Origin: Janthinobacterium sp. UMAB-56
GTDB taxonomy: Bacteria > Pseudomonadota > Gammaproteobacteria > Burkholderiales > Burkholderiaceae_D
NCBI RefSeq assembly: GCF_900095265.1
Contig: NZ_LT607656.1
Span: forward strand, 80,321 to 144,320
Reading direction: 5' to 3'
DNA length: 64,000 bases
The notes beneath the pieces are model-generated. The model worked only from the letters and a program-made list of their open reading frames with translations, ran no database searches and was not told where the DNA came from. The translations under genes were made by a program, and so were the position numbers. Of the stretch, positions 1-9,020 are shown one piece after another (the stretch's first letter is position 1; each line of letters starts with the position of its first letter).

Positions 1-2
1 CG

Positions 3-647
3 ATGACCGCGAACCGCCATTTTGACCCCCTGGATCGTTTGATTGTTGGCGCCGACAAGGCCCTGCGTGTCATCGCGGGCGTTGCTGCGGCCTCGCGCCC
101 CACGCCGGCCGCGCATGCGCCCGATGCGAAACTGAGCCCGGCCGAGCAGCGCCATAGCGCCGGCTTGATGCGCGTCAACCATGTGGGCGAAGTGTGCGCG
201 CAAGCCCTGTACAACTCGCAGGCGCGCTATGCGCACAGCCCGGCCATCCGCGCCCAGTTTGACGAAGCAGGACGCGAAGAGGAAGATCATCTGGCCTGGA
301 CGGCGCAGCGCCTGACGGAGCTGGGCTCGCGTCTGAGTCTGCTCAATCCCCTGTGGTATGCGGGCTCCTTTGCGCTCGGCACCATCGCCGCGCGCATGGG
401 CGACGGCCGCAGCCTGGGGTTTGTCGTGGAAACGGAGCGCCAGGTGGAAGCGCACCTGGCCAGCCACTTGCAGGAATTGCCGCAGCAGGACGCCAAGTCG
501 CGCGCCATCGTCAAGCAGATGGCCATCGATGAAGTGGAGCATGGCGCCGCCGCCCAGCGCCTGGGCGCCATCGATACCCCGGCACCCGTGAAGGCGCTGA
601 TGGGGTTGATGGGTAAAGTGATGACAAAAACGGCTTACTATATTTAG
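3..647 (+). CDS. coq7: Coq7 di-iron hydroxylase, ubiquinone biosynthesis
   Basis: Predicted 2-polyprenyl-3-methyl-6-methoxy-1,4-benzoquinol monooxygenase, which performs the last ring hydroxylation of ubiquinone synthesis at the inner membrane. The 214-residue product has the carboxylate and histidine motifs of a ferritin-like di-iron protein: an early [11 protein letters not shown] segment, then [15 protein letters not shown] and DEVEHG. These follow the two E-xx-H pairs expected of Coq7. The length fits the bacterial family. The ATG lies two bases inside the window, so its ribosome binding site and promoter are not visible and a start further upstream cannot be excluded. It converges on the OsmC-type gene, with a strong palindrome between the stops. 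Confidence 0.93.
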   Translation: MTANRHFDPLDRLIVGADKALRVIAGVAAASRPTPAAHAPDAKLSPAEQRHSAGLMRVNHVGEVCAQALYNSQARYAHSPAIRAQFDEAGREEEDHLAWTAQRLTELGSRLSLLNPLWYAGSFALGTIAARMGDGRSLGFVVETERQVEAHLASHLQELPQQDAKSRAIVKQMAIDEVEHGAAAQRLGAIDTPAPVKALMGLMGKVMTKTAYYI

Positions 648-650
648 ACG

Positions 651-684
651 CAGAAAAGAGCTGGGGTCAGACCCCAGTTTTCTG
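651..684. terminator. Bidirectional terminator hairpin with GGGGTCAGACCCC core
   Basis: CTGGGG and CCCCAG (661-677) pair around TCAGA. The stem is extended outward by CAGAAAA (651-657) and TTTTCTG (678-684), so a U-rich tail follows on either strand. It sits between the convergent stops of coq7 and the OsmC-type gene. The same core recurs at 41085-41148, also between convergent genes. Confidence 0.8.
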
Positions 685-708
685 CTGCATCCAAGCAAAT
701 TGTGCCGA

Positions 709-1131
709 TTATTCCTCGATGATCTCGAAGGAATGCGTGATTTCCGCGGTTTTCGCCAGCATGATCGACGCCGAGCAATATTTGTCATGCGACAAGGCCA
801 CGGCTCGTTCCACGGCCGTCGGTTTCAGGGCTTTGCCCCGCACCGTGAAGTGGAAGTGGATCTTGGTAAATACTTTCGGATCGGTGTCGGCGCGCTCGGC
901 CTTCAGGGTCACCTCGCAGCCTTTGACGTCTTCGCGTCCCCGCTTCAGGATCAGCACCACGTCATAGGCGGTGCAGCCGCCCGTGCCCAGCAAGACCATT
1001 TCCATGGGGCGTGGCGCCAGGTTGTGGCCGCCGCCATCGGGCGCGCCATCCATGCTCACCAGGTGGCCGGAACCGGTTTCTGCCCGAAAACTCATGCCCG
1101 ACGGGCCATTCCAGCTGACTTTGCATTCCAT
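709..1131 (-). CDS. OsmC family protein (YhfA-like)
   Basis: A 140-residue OsmC/Ohr-superfamily protein. Family members are small dimeric cytosolic proteins; several reduce organic peroxides through a pair of cysteines. Two family-typical cysteines are visible, one in the GTGGCTAYDV segment and one in KYCSASIM near the C-terminus. The overall pattern resembles the YhfA branch, whose substrate is unclear. The start was placed at the ATG followed by MECKVSWNG because GGAGAG lies just upstream. A longer in-frame reading to 1242 has a low-complexity, unfamily-like N-terminus. Peroxide activity is family inference. Confidence 0.88.
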   Translation of the reverse strand: MECKVSWNGPSGMSFRAETGSGHLVSMDGAPDGGGHNLAPRPMEMVLLGTGGCTAYDVVLILKRGREDVKGCEVTLKAERADTDPKVFTKIHFHFTVRGKALKPTAVERAVALSHDKYCSASIMLAKTAEITHSFEIIEE

Positions 1132-1225
1132 CGTACTCTCCGAAAATTGTAAGCGTTTTGTATTGTAATAGAGGAATGCCTGTCCATGTGCCGCCCGCCG
1201 GCCCGCAGCCGGTCTGCATCGTGGC

Positions 1226-1255
1226 TTGACGCGGCAAGGCAAAGCCGCTTATACT
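1226..1255 (+). promoter_or_regulatory. Sigma-70 promoter of rplM-rpsI
   Basis: TTGACG (1226-1231), an 18-base spacer and TATACT (1250-1255) lie about 100 bases before rplM. The spacer contains the inverted repeat GCGGC/GCCGC (1231-1235 and 1244-1248). A leader of roughly 95 bases would result. In E. coli L13 represses its own mRNA; whether this leader carries that site cannot be told by eye. Confidence 0.7.
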
Positions 1256-1356
1256 TGTCGGCTTTCCGTTCGCTCAGGAAAAGTAAATAAGGCAGAGTCC
1301 GCACAGCAATATCCGCGGAACCACCATTTGAGCGTGTAATCTATTAGGAAGTCAAC

Positions 1357-1785
1357 ATGAAAACATTTTCCGCTAAAGGACATGAAGTCCAGCGCGATTG
1401 GTTCGTGGTTGACGCGACGGACAAAGTCCTCGGACGTGTTGCCAGCGAAGTGGCACTCCGACTGCGCGGCAAACACAAACCAGAATTTACTCCTCACGTC
1501 GATACCGGCGACTTTATCGTCGTCATCAACGCAGGCAAACTGCGTGTGACCGGTACCAAAGCTACTGAGAAAATTTACTACCGTCACTCTGGCTATCCAG
1601 GCGGCATCTACGAAACCAACTTCCAGAAAATGCAACAGCGTTTTCCAGGTCGCGCGCTTGAGAAAGCGGTCAAGGGCATGTTGCCTAAAGGCCCACTCGG
1701 CTACGCAATGATCAAGAAGCTGAAAGTGTACGCGGAAGGTTCCCATCCGCACGCTGCTCAGCAACCTAAAGCACTTGTTCTCTAA
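1357..1785 (+). CDS. rplM: 50S ribosomal protein L13
   Basis: Large-subunit ribosomal protein L13, an early assembly protein that binds 23S rRNA. The 142 residues match the E. coli length, and the sequence is typical throughout ([14 protein letters not shown] at the N-terminus, [20 protein letters not shown] near the C-terminus). The ATG is preceded by AGGAAG at good spacing. The codon use is noticeably less GC-rich than in the neighbours, as expected for a highly expressed gene. It is the first gene of a two-gene operon with rpsI, 9 bases downstream, with a clear promoter at 1226-1255. Confidence 0.98.
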   Translation: MKTFSAKGHEVQRDWFVVDATDKVLGRVASEVALRLRGKHKPEFTPHVDTGDFIVVINAGKLRVTGTKATEKIYYRHSGYPGGIYETNFQKMQQRFPGRALEKAVKGMLPKGPLGYAMIKKLKVYAEGSHPHAAQQPKALVL

Positions 1786-1794
1786 GGAACTGAC

Positions 1795-2187
1795 ATGATC
1801 GGTAATTACAATTATGGAACCGGCCGTCGCAAAAGTGCAGTGGCTCGGGTTTTTATCAAAGTTGGCACAGGCTTGATCGTTGTTAACGGCAAACCAGCAA
1901 ACGAATACTTTTCGCGCGAAACTGGTCTGATGGTCATCCGTCAACCACTGGAACTGACCGGCAATGTCGAGCGTTTCGACATCAAAGTCAACGTCCATGG
2001 CGGCGGTGAGTCCGGCCAGGCTGGTGCAGTTCGTCACGGCATCACCCGCGCTCTGATCGACTACGATGCAGCGTTGAAACCGGAACTGGCGAAAGCCGGC
2101 TTCGTGACCCGCGATGCACGTGAAGTCGAGCGTAAAAAAGTTGGTCTGCGCAAAGCACGTCGCGCAAAGCAATTCTCGAAGCGTTAA
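1795..2187 (+). CDS. rpsI: 30S ribosomal protein S9
   Basis: Small-subunit ribosomal protein S9, whose basic C-terminal tail reaches the P-site tRNA. The 130 residues match the E. coli length and include [14 protein letters not shown] near the start. The gene ends in the family-defining basic tail ([18 protein letters not shown]). It lies 9 bases after rplM, with AAGGAA upstream of its ATG, so the two are cotranscribed and probably translationally coupled. Two hairpins follow at once and close the operon. Confidence 0.98.
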   Translation: MIGNYNYGTGRRKSAVARVFIKVGTGLIVVNGKPANEYFSRETGLMVIRQPLELTGNVERFDIKVNVHGGGESGQAGAVRHGITRALIDYDAALKPELAKAGFVTRDAREVERKKVGLRKARRAKQFSKR

Positions 2188-2198
2188 TTTCTACGCTA

Positions 2199-2256
2199 CA
2201 GCACCTTCCGAGGTGCTGGTCGAAAAGCCGCTGGACTTCGGTCCCGCGGCTTTTTT
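2199..2256 (+). terminator. Tandem hairpins ending rplM-rpsI
   Basis: The first hairpin is CAGCACCT/AGGTGCTG (2199-2218) with a four-base loop. The second pairs AAAAGCCGC (2223-2231) with GCGGCTTTT (2246-2254) and runs into a T6 tract. The second has the form of a classical intrinsic terminator. Confidence 0.85.
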
Positions 2257-2357
2257 GCATTTCAGCGCGATGCGCCGTTGCGCTGTAAAATACGCGGAAA
2301 ACCCCTATGGGTAGTGTTTCCCCTCATCTTTATGCAATCTATACACAAGGAAAGAAC

Positions 2358-3395
2358 ATGATCAAAGTTGGCATCGTCGGCGGCACTGGATACACGGGCG
2401 TGGAATTGCTGCGCTTGCTGGCTACCCATCCAGATGTCGAGTTGGCGGCGATTACCTCGCGCAAGGAAGATGGCTTGCCCGTTGCTGACATGTATCCTTC
2501 CCTGCGCGGCCACGTGAGCCTGGCGTTTTCCTCGCCGGACAAGGCGAATCTGGAGCAGTGCGACGTGGTCTTCTTTGCCACCCCGCATGGTGTTGCCATG
2601 GCGCAAGCGCCAGCCCTGCTGGCCGCCGGCGTGAAAGTCATCGACCTGGCCGCCGACTTCCGCCTGAAAGACCAGGCCAAGTTCGAGCAGTGGTACAAGA
2701 TTCCCCACACGGCGCCCGAGCTGATCGAGCAAGCCGTGTACGGCTTGCCTGAACTGAACCGCGAAGACATCAAGCAAGCCAAGCTGATCGCCAACCCTGG
2801 TTGCTACCCGACCACCATGCAACTGGGTTTTTACCCGCTGCTCAAGGCTGGCCTGGTCAACGCAGGCGGCTTGATCGCCGACTGCAAGTCGGGCGTGTCC
2901 GGCGCCGGCCGCAAGGCGGAAATCGGCATCCTGTTCTCGGAAAGCAGCGACAGCTTTAAAGCTTACGGCGTGGCCGGTCACCGCCACCTGCCGGAAACGA
3001 CGGCGCAGTTGCAGCGTTTTACGGATGAGAAAGTGGCGCTGACCTTCACGCCGCACCTGGTGCCGATGATCCGTGGCATGCATTCGACCCTGTATGCGCA
3101 GCTGAACAAGGATGTCAGCAATGACGAGCTGCAAGCCTTGTTCGAAACGCAATACAAGGACGAGCCTTTCGTCGACGTGATGCCTTTCGGTTCGCATCCG
3201 GAAACGCGTTCCACGCGCGGCTCGAACATGCTGCGTCTGGCCTTGCACCGTCCCGAGGGCGGCAATACCGTCATCGTGCTGGTGGTGCAGGATAACCTGG
3301 TCAAGGGCGCATCCGGCCAGGCCGTGCAGTGCATGAACTTGATGTTTGGCTTGAAAGAAACGGCCGGTTTGCAACACATCGCCGTGATGCCGTAA
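2358..3395 (+). CDS. argC: N-acetyl-gamma-glutamyl-phosphate reductase
   Basis: Catalyses the NADPH-dependent reduction of N-acetylglutamyl phosphate to the semialdehyde, the third step of arginine synthesis. The 345 residues show the N-terminal nucleotide-binding motif [17 protein letters not shown], the active-site cysteine in ANPGCYPTT, and the later GHRHLPE segment. The start was set at the ATG before IKVGIVGG, preceded by AAGGAAAGAAC. An upstream in-frame extension adds 17 residues with no family resemblance. It stands alone here, after the rpsI terminator and before the bactofilin gene. Confidence 0.97.
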   Translation: MIKVGIVGGTGYTGVELLRLLATHPDVELAAITSRKEDGLPVADMYPSLRGHVSLAFSSPDKANLEQCDVVFFATPHGVAMAQAPALLAAGVKVIDLAADFRLKDQAKFEQWYKIPHTAPELIEQAVYGLPELNREDIKQAKLIANPGCYPTTMQLGFYPLLKAGLVNAGGLIADCKSGVSGAGRKAEIGILFSESSDSFKAYGVAGHRHLPETTAQLQRFTDEKVALTFTPHLVPMIRGMHSTLYAQLNKDVSNDELQALFETQYKDEPFVDVMPFGSHPETRSTRGSNMLRLALHRPEGGNTVIVLVVQDNLVKGASGQAVQCMNLMFGLKETAGLQHIAVMP

Positions 3396-3416
3396 CGGTA
3401 GTCGCCTGTGCTTGCG

Positions 3417-3444
3417 CAGGTCCGGCGCCTTTTTGCCGGACCTG
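3417..3444. other. Perfect 10-bp hairpin between argC and bactofilin
   Basis: CAGGTCCGGC (3417-3426) and GCCGGACCTG (3435-3444) are exact inverted repeats around an eight-base, T-rich loop. No T tract follows the right arm on the plus strand. It may end argC transcription by a non-canonical route or be an operator for the next gene. Confidence 0.5.
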
Positions 3445-3485
3445 TGATAAATTGGACTGCCACCTACACCGACAGGATGACGTTC

Positions 3486-3875
3486 ATGTTCGAGCGCAAT
3501 GCGAAAAATCCCATCGATACCTTGATCGGCGCCTCCACGCGGATCGAAGGCGACTTGCTGTTTTGTGGCGGCCTGCGCATCGATGGCCATGTGCGCGGCA
3601 ATGTCACGGGTGAACCGGGCGAGCCCACGCATGTGGTGCTGGGCGAGGCGGGGCGCATCGATGGCGAAGTGCGTTGCTCCAGCCTGGTTGTCAGCGGCGA
3701 AATCAATGGCCCCGTGTATGTGTCCGAAATGCTTGAAATCCAGCCCAAAGCCCGCATAGTAGGAGAGGTCTACTACAAGGTGCTGGAAATGCACAGCGGC
3801 GCCTTGGTGCAAGGCAAGCTCAGTCGCCACGACAGCGCCGACCCCGTGCTGCACCTGGCCGTGTCTGAAATGTGA
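3486..3875 (+). CDS. Bactofilin (polymer-forming cytoskeletal protein)
   Basis: Bactofilins polymerise without nucleotide into filaments that organise cell shape, stalks or chromosome segregation, depending on species. The 129-residue product is mostly the repetitive bactofilin beta-helix, visible as regularly spaced short hydrophobic and glycine repeats (ASTRIEGDL, GGLRIDGHVRGNV, GRIDGEVRCSSLVVSGEINGP), flanked by short tails. The ATG at 3486 has AGGATG about ten bases upstream. An in-frame ATG three codons earlier overlaps that site and is less likely. No peptidase neighbour of the kind often paired with bactofilins is adjacent. Function here is family inference. Confidence 0.9.
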   Translation: MFERNAKNPIDTLIGASTRIEGDLLFCGGLRIDGHVRGNVTGEPGEPTHVVLGEAGRIDGEVRCSSLVVSGEINGPVYVSEMLEIQPKARIVGEVYYKVLEMHSGALVQGKLSRHDSADPVLHLAVSEM

Positions 3876-3973
3876 GCAAGAACAACACCGTCCAGTCGCC
3901 TCAATGGCGGTCGCAGCGCGAGTTGCGGCAACAGTCTATAATGAGTTAATGTTTTCTAGTAGGAGTGTCCAAT

Positions 3974-4336
3974 ATGAATGCCGTCGCTGAAATGCAAGAT
4001 GTGATCCCTTCACCCATTATCTTTACCGATAGCGCCGCTGAAAAAGTCGCGCAGTTGATCGAAGAAGAAGGTAATCCCGACCTGAAATTGCGCGTTTTCG
4101 TGCAGGGTGGCGGCTGTTCCGGCTTCCAGTACGGTTTCACCTTCGACGAAATCGTCAACGAAGATGACACTACCATGGTCAAGAACGGCGTCCAGCTGTT
4201 GATCGACTCCATGAGCTACCAATACCTGGTCGGCGCGGAAATCGATTACAAGGATGACCTGGAAGGCGCGCAGTTCGTGATTAAAAACCCAACGGCTACT
4301 TCTACCTGCGGTTGCGGTTCGTCTTTCTCGGTATAA
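3974..4336 (+). CDS. erpA: Iron-sulfur cluster insertion protein ErpA
   Basis: A-type carrier that delivers [Fe-S] clusters to apoproteins. The 120 residues carry the three conserved cluster ligands: Cys in [11 protein letters not shown] and the C-terminal CGCG pair in [11 protein letters not shown]. The opening [14 protein letters not shown] and the NEDD segment also fit ErpA. The start was placed at the ATG with TAGGAG nine bases upstream. A GTG three codons earlier overlaps that ribosome binding site. TATAAT at 3937-3942 is a likely -10 element without a convincing -35. The gene converges on anmK. Confidence 0.95.
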   Translation: MNAVAEMQDVIPSPIIFTDSAAEKVAQLIEEEGNPDLKLRVFVQGGGCSGFQYGFTFDEIVNEDDTTMVKNGVQLLIDSMSYQYLVGAEIDYKDDLEGAQFVIKNPTATSTCGCGSSFSV

Positions 4337-4341
4337 GCACA

Positions 4342-4432
4342 CCTGAGAAAACGTCCATGGCGGCGTTGCATTGCCTTGCCGTACTATTCGTACTGTCTTC
4401 GGCAATGCGCCTTGCCCTGAACGTTTTTCAGG
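4342..4432. repeat. Long imperfect inverted repeat between erpA and anmK
   Basis: The outer arms pair CCTGAGAAAACGT with ACGTTTTTCAGG. The inner arms pair GGCGTTGCATTGCC with GGCAATGCGCC. The apex is GTAC-TATTC-GTAC. Together they could fold into one roughly 90-base hairpin. It lies between convergent genes and has the look of a dispersed intergenic element. No second copy was noticed in this window. Confidence 0.6.
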
Positions 4433-4454
4433 CGCGCCGGTTGATCGGCGCAGC

Positions 4455-4477
4455 ATAGCGGATCGGTGATCCGCTAT
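4455..4477. terminator. Perfect 10-bp terminator hairpin
   Basis: ATAGCGGATC (4455-4464) and GATCCGCTAT (4468-4477) pair exactly around GGT and are followed by TTGTGTTT on the plus strand. The position between the convergent stops of erpA and anmK suits a terminator. Confidence 0.7.
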
Positions 4478-4504
4478 TTGTGTTTCTGGAATAGTTGTTC
4501 CTTG

Positions 4505-5596
4505 TTAACGCGGATACAGCGCACCCAGCACGCGCAAACCCTGCGCACCCGTCACGGCTGGCAAATTGCCCGGCTTGCGCTGCGTAAAGCGCCAGGCCAG
4601 CCAGGCAAAAGCCAGTGCCTCGACCTGACTGGGCGCCACGCCCAGCGCCTCCGTCGATTCTACCGTCATGCCCGGCAATTGAGCGGCCAGGGCCGCCATC
4701 AGGCTGGCGTTTTGCGCGCCGCCGCCGCATACATACACCGTTTCTGCCTGCGCACCGTCGCGCAGGATGGCGCGTGCCAGGCTGGTGGCCGTCAGCTGGG
4801 TCAGCGTCGCCTGCACGTCGGCCGGCCGGGCAGCCGGATGTTGGGCCAGCTTGCCTTGCAGCCAGTCGGCATGGAACAGGTCGCGTCCCGTGCTTTTCGG
4901 CGCCGGCAAGTCAAAATAGGCTTCCTTGAGCAATTCTGCCAGCAGGGCAGGGATGGCCTGGCCCGTGGCGGCCCAGGCGCCGTTGGCGTCGTACGGCTGG
5001 CCCAGGTGCTGCATGACCCAGCCATCCATCAACGCATTGCCGGGACCCGTGTCGTAGCCCGTCACCGTACCGTCCGCGTGCAGCACGCTGATATTGCTGA
5101 TGCCGCCGATATTGGCCAGTACGCGCGTGTGGCCGGGCAAATTGAAAATGGCTTGATGGAAGGCGGGCACCAGTGGCGCGCCCTGGCCGCCGGCCGCCAC
5201 GTCGCGGCTGCGCAAGTCGGCGATGACGTCGATGCCCGTCAGTTCAGCCAGCAGGGCTGGGTTGTTCAGCTGGCGAGTAAAGCCCAGCTCGGGGCGGTGG
5301 CGGATAGTCTGGCCATGCGCGCCGATGGCGACGATGGCGTCCGGGCCGATGCCCGCGTTGCTCAAGAGCATGGCGACGCAGTCGGCGTAATGGCGCACCA
5401 GTTGATTGGCCGCCAGCGCTTCGCGTTCGATTTCATTCTGGCCGGCACTTTGCAGGACCATCAGGTCGGCGCGCAGCGTGGCCGGAAATGGAATGTACGC
5501 TTCGCCCAGGCTACGCGTACCCTCGTCGGAAAAATCGACCAGCGCACCGTCGACGCCATCCAGGCTGGTGCCCGACATTAAACCGATATACAGCAT
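4505..5596 (-). CDS. anmK: Anhydro-N-acetylmuramic acid kinase
   Basis: Phosphorylates and opens 1,6-anhydro-MurNAc released during peptidoglycan turnover, giving MurNAc-6-phosphate for recycling. The 363 residues have the family signature [14 protein letters not shown] at the N-terminus, [12 protein letters not shown] in the first third, [11 protein letters not shown] and [12 protein letters not shown] in the middle, and VCGGGAQN in the ATP-binding half. Length matches AnmK. The ATG is preceded by GAGGAAACACCC. The next gene upstream on the same strand encodes a cell-wall peptidase, so both act on peptidoglycan, though an operon is unlikely given the hairpin between them. Confidence 0.97.
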   Translation of the reverse strand: MLYIGLMSGTSLDGVDGALVDFSDEGTRSLGEAYIPFPATLRADLMVLQSAGQNEIEREALAANQLVRHYADCVAMLLSNAGIGPDAIVAIGAHGQTIRHRPELGFTRQLNNPALLAELTGIDVIADLRSRDVAAGGQGAPLVPAFHQAIFNLPGHTRVLANIGGISNISVLHADGTVTGYDTGPGNALMDGWVMQHLGQPYDANGAWAATGQAIPALLAELLKEAYFDLPAPKSTGRDLFHADWLQGKLAQHPAARPADVQATLTQLTATSLARAILRDGAQAETVYVCGGGAQNASLMAALAAQLPGMTVESTEALGVAPSQVEALAFAWLAWRFTQRKPGNLPAVTGAQGLRVLGALYPR

Positions 5597-5695
5597 GGGT
5601 GTTTCCTCGGGTGCGTAAGTGATGGGCTACATTGTGCCGCATTTGTGCCGTAGGTAAAAGCGCGCGGAAGAACAAAAGCACGCGGAAAAAACAAA

Positions 5696-5723
5696 GGCAC
5701 CGGCCATCTGCATGGGCGGTGCC
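5696..5723 (-). terminator. Terminator of the M23 peptidase gene
   Basis: GGCACCG (5696-5702) and CGGTGCC (5717-5723) are inverted repeats. On the minus strand the stem is followed by a T-rich run (complement of 5685-5695). It lies about 30 bases beyond the stop of the M23 gene. Confidence 0.65.
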
Positions 5724-5750
5724 TGGGTCTCCGCCCGAAGGCAGTGTTGC

Positions 5751-7118
5751 TTAGCGCGAAGCCAGTGCCGTGTCGTTCGGACGCAGCAAGGTGAAGCGGT
5801 GCATCATGTCAGCCGATACCATGCGGAAGCGGCCCAGCTCGGCGGCCGTCAATGGCGCCTGAGCTTGTACGTTCAGCTTGCTTGGATCTTGTGCCACGCC
5901 GCCGACGCGGAATTCATAGTGCAAATGGGCGCCCGTGGACCAGCCCGTGGTGCCGACGTAACCGATCACATCGCCCTGGCTCACTTTTTGACCTTTTTTC
6001 AGGCCCGAAGCGAAGCGGCTCATGTGGGCGTAGGCGGTGCTGTAGTTGGCCCAGTGTTTCAACACAACAACATTGCCGTAGCCATTTTGGCTGCCGACGG
6101 AATCGACCACGCCGTCGCCCGAGGCGCGAATAGGGGTGCCCGTTGCTGCAGCGAAATCGATGCCCTTGTGCGCTTTCCAGTTGCCGGAAATCGGGTGCAC
6201 GCGCATGGAGAAGCCGGACGAGATGCGGGAGAATTCGAGGGGGGATTTCAGGAAGGCTTTTTTGAGGGACTTGCCGTCGAAACTGTAGTAACCGCCGCCT
6301 TGCTTGCTGGCCGGGTCTTCGAACCAAACGGACTGGTAAGTCGTGCCGCGGTTGGTGAATTCACCGGCCAGGATGCGGCCCGCTCGGACAAATTCGCCAT
6401 CTTGCCAGAATGTTTCGTAGACAACATTAAACGAGTCGCCACGTTTCAGGTCGGAGCGGAAGTCGATATTGGTGGAGAACATTTCCACGATTTGCGCGGA
6501 AATCGAGTCTGGCAGGCGGGTGCCGTCCAGGCTGGAGTCGGTGGCGGCGAACAGGGTGGAAGTAATCTTGCGCGCGTGCATTTCAACGCGGCGTTCCAGT
6601 TGGGCGGCCACTTCCGTGGCCACGAACTTGTCGCCCTTGCGGGTGATCAGGATGTTCTTGACGGATTTGTCGCTGCCATCGACAAGGGTGGCGCGCATCC
6701 AGTTGAGCTCGCCGTTTTCGGACGTTTGCGCTTGCACGCGCTTGCCCGATTTCAGCAGCATCACGCCGCGCGCGATCTTGTCGGTTTTGATGAAATTGGC
6801 GGCCGCCGTATCATCCACGCCGAGACGGGTCAGCAGGGTGGCGAGGGTATCGCCAGCGCGGACTTTTTCTTCGTGGGTGAAATTCTGGTCGACCTGTTCC
6901 ATCGCGGAAATTTGCGAGGCGAGATCAGGCATTTCCAGGTTCTGGGCGATGGACGTGACCGGCAAGTCGGATGCGTCGGGTGCCATGGGGGACACAGCGA
7001 CTGCGCCGAAGGCGACCACGGCGAGCAGCACTGCGGACGCGCCGATTATGCGTGCCTTGCGTGTCGTCGCCAGCTGTGTGTACAGGCGTGAGCCTGTGAT
7101 TTTATGTATAGGGTTCAT
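5751..7118 (-). CDS. Membrane-anchored M23 family metallopeptidase
   Basis: Predicted periplasmic zinc peptidase or LytM-type factor acting on peptidoglycan cross-links. The 455 residues begin with a basic stretch and a single hydrophobic segment (about residues 24-46), giving an inner-membrane anchor. A middle region resembles the OapA/LysM-like domain of long M23 proteins (KVRAGDTLATLLTRLGV). The C-terminal M23 domain keeps the zinc ligands: HP in MRVHPISGNW, KAHKGIDF, and HLHYEF. All appear intact, so an active enzyme is likely rather than a degenerate EnvC-type activator. It is divergent from tyrS, with about 150 bases between the starts. Confidence 0.93.
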   Translation of the reverse strand: MNPIHKITGSRLYTQLATTRKARIIGASAVLLAVVAFGAVAVSPMAPDASDLPVTSIAQNLEMPDLASQISAMEQVDQNFTHEEKVRAGDTLATLLTRLGVDDTAAANFIKTDKIARGVMLLKSGKRVQAQTSENGELNWMRATLVDGSDKSVKNILITRKGDKFVATEVAAQLERRVEMHARKITSTLFAATDSSLDGTRLPDSISAQIVEMFSTNIDFRSDLKRGDSFNVVYETFWQDGEFVRAGRILAGEFTNRGTTYQSVWFEDPASKQGGGYYSFDGKSLKKAFLKSPLEFSRISSGFSMRVHPISGNWKAHKGIDFAAATGTPIRASGDGVVDSVGSQNGYGNVVVLKHWANYSTAYAHMSRFASGLKKGQKVSQGDVIGYVGTTGWSTGAHLHYEFRVGGVAQDPSKLNVQAQAPLTAAELGRFRMVSADMMHRFTLLRPNDTALASR

Positions 7119-7272
7119 GCAATCAGTTAAAATTTGCCCTTGAACGATTCGTGAACTAGTGCTCTTTGTTATTGTTATTTTGGTTCGTTTTCATACGGCA
7201 AGATTGATGGGATCGAGCATTATAACAAACTCCGCAAACCTACTACCATTTTGAGATCTACAGTCAAATTTT

Positions 7273-8538
7273 ATGGAAATCAACACCACCGCATCGCCTA
7301 CAAAGGCTAACGCCGCTCAGACCGCGCTTCCCCTGTCGGACAGAGTACAAGAAGCCCTCGCGATTACCAAGCGTGGCGTCGACGAACTCTTGATCGAAAG
7401 CGAATTTGCGCAAAAATTAGCCCGCTCCGAAAAAACCGGTGTTCCACTGCGCATCAAACTGGGCCTGGACCCGACGGCACCCGACTTGCATCTGGGCCAC
7501 ACTGTCGTGCTGAACAAGATGCGCCAGTTGCAAAACCTCGGCCATCAAGTCATTTTCCTCATCGGTGACTTCACTTCGATGATCGGCGACCCTTCGGGCC
7601 GCAACGTCACGCGCCCGCCTTTGACCCGCGAACAGATCGAGATTAACGCGATGACGTATTTCGCGCAAGCATCTTTAGTGTTGGATGCGAGCAAGACCGA
7701 AATCCGCTATAACTCCGAGTGGTGCGATCCGCTGGGCGCGCGCGGCATCATCCAGCTCGCTTCCCACTACACGGTGGCGCGCATGATCGAGCGCGACGAC
7801 TTCACCAAGCGCTTCCAGGGTGGCATTCCAATTTCCGTACACGAATTCCTGTACCCGCTGATGCAGGGTTACGACTCGGTGGCCCTGAAGTCGGACCTGG
7901 AACTGGGCGGCACGGACCAGAAGTTCAACCTGCTGGTGGGTCGGGAACTGCAAAAGCAGTATGGACAGGAGCAGCAGTGTATTTTGACCATGCCGTTGCT
8001 GGAAGGTTTGGACGGCGTGGAAAAAATGTCCAAGTCGAAGAATAATTACATCGGCATCACGGAACCGGGCAACACCATGTTCGCCAAGCTGATGAGCATT
8101 TCCGACGTCATGATGTGGCGCTACTACGAGCTGCTGTCGTGGCGCTCGATCGCCGAACTGGCGCAGCTGAAGCGCGAAGTCGAGGAAGGCCGCAATCCGC
8201 GCGATGCCAAGGTTGCCCTGGCGCAAGAAATCGTCGCCCGTTTCCATTCGCAGCAGGCGGCGGAAGATGCGCTGGCCGACTTCGTCAACCGCTCGAAGGG
8301 CGGCATTCCCGACGACATTCCGGCAGTGACGCTGGCTGGCGCGCCGCTGGGCATCCCGCAATTGCTCAAGCAGGCGGGCTTGTGCCCATCGACGTCGGAA
8401 GCCATGCGCAAGATCGATCAGGGCGGCGTGCGTATCGATGGCACCGTCATCAGCGACAAGGGCTTGCAAGTGGTGGCCGGCGAATTCGTGTTGCAAGTTG
8501 GCAAGCGCAGCTTCGCGCGCGTCACCTTGACGGCATGA
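7273..8538 (+). CDS. tyrS: Tyrosyl-tRNA synthetase
   Basis: Charges tRNA-Tyr in the cytoplasm. The 421-residue class I synthetase has the HIGH-type motif in [10 protein letters not shown], the KMSKS motif in [10 protein letters not shown], and a C-terminal S4-like RNA-binding segment ([22 protein letters not shown]). The first 20-odd residues before [14 protein letters not shown] are less conserved, so the ATG at 7273 is the likely but not certain start. The stop overlaps the start of dtd by four bases (ATGA), so the two are translationally coupled. Confidence 0.97.
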   Translation: MEINTTASPTKANAAQTALPLSDRVQEALAITKRGVDELLIESEFAQKLARSEKTGVPLRIKLGLDPTAPDLHLGHTVVLNKMRQLQNLGHQVIFLIGDFTSMIGDPSGRNVTRPPLTREQIEINAMTYFAQASLVLDASKTEIRYNSEWCDPLGARGIIQLASHYTVARMIERDDFTKRFQGGIPISVHEFLYPLMQGYDSVALKSDLELGGTDQKFNLLVGRELQKQYGQEQQCILTMPLLEGLDGVEKMSKSKNNYIGITEPGNTMFAKLMSISDVMMWRYYELLSWRSIAELAQLKREVEEGRNPRDAKVALAQEIVARFHSQQAAEDALADFVNRSKGGIPDDIPAVTLAGAPLGIPQLLKQAGLCPSTSEAMRKIDQGGVRIDGTVISDKGLQVVAGEFVLQVGKRSFARVTLTA

Positions 8539-8981
8539 TTGCGCTGCTGCAAAGAGTCACGCAGGCGAAAGTCGACGTTGCCGGCGCCACCATCGGCGCC
8601 ATCGACGCCGGCCTGATGGTGCTCGTGTGTGCGGAGCGGGGCGATACGGAGAAGGAAGCGGACGCCCTGCTGACCAAATTGCTTGGCTATCGCGTCTTTG
8701 CTGACGAAGCGGGCAAGATGAACCGCAGCGTGACGGACGTGGCTGGCGGCTTGCTGCTGGTGCCGCAGTTTACGCTGGCGGCCGATACCAAGTCCGGCAC
8801 GCGGCCGTCGTTCACGCCGGCGGCCTCGCCGCAGGACGGCTTGCGCCTGTTCACGCATTTCGTTGACCAGGCGCGCAGCCGCCGTGCAAGCGTGCAAACG
8901 GGGCAGTTCGGTGCCGACATGCAGGTGTCGCTGACCAATGACGGGCCCGTCACGTTCTGGCTGCAAGTCAGTGCCAAATGA
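8535..8981 (+). CDS. dtd: D-aminoacyl-tRNA deacylase
   Basis: Hydrolyses D-amino acids, notably D-Tyr, mischarged onto tRNA. The 148 residues carry both active-site motifs: [18 protein letters not shown] (usually SQFTL in this family) and the C-terminal NDGPVTFWL, whose GP dipeptide enforces chirality. The length is standard. The start ATG overlaps the tyrS stop. Pairing with tyrS is functionally sensible, because tyrosyl-tRNA synthetase is the classical source of D-Tyr-tRNA. Confidence 0.97.
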   Translation: MIALLQRVTQAKVDVAGATIGAIDAGLMVLVCAERGDTEKEADALLTKLLGYRVFADEAGKMNRSVTDVAGGLLLVPQFTLAADTKSGTRPSFTPAASPQDGLRLFTHFVDQARSRRASVQTGQFGADMQVSLTNDGPVTFWLQVSAK

Positions 8982-9020
8982 GTGCAAAGCAATCAATATA
9001 ATGATAATGGGGAGCAAGCG

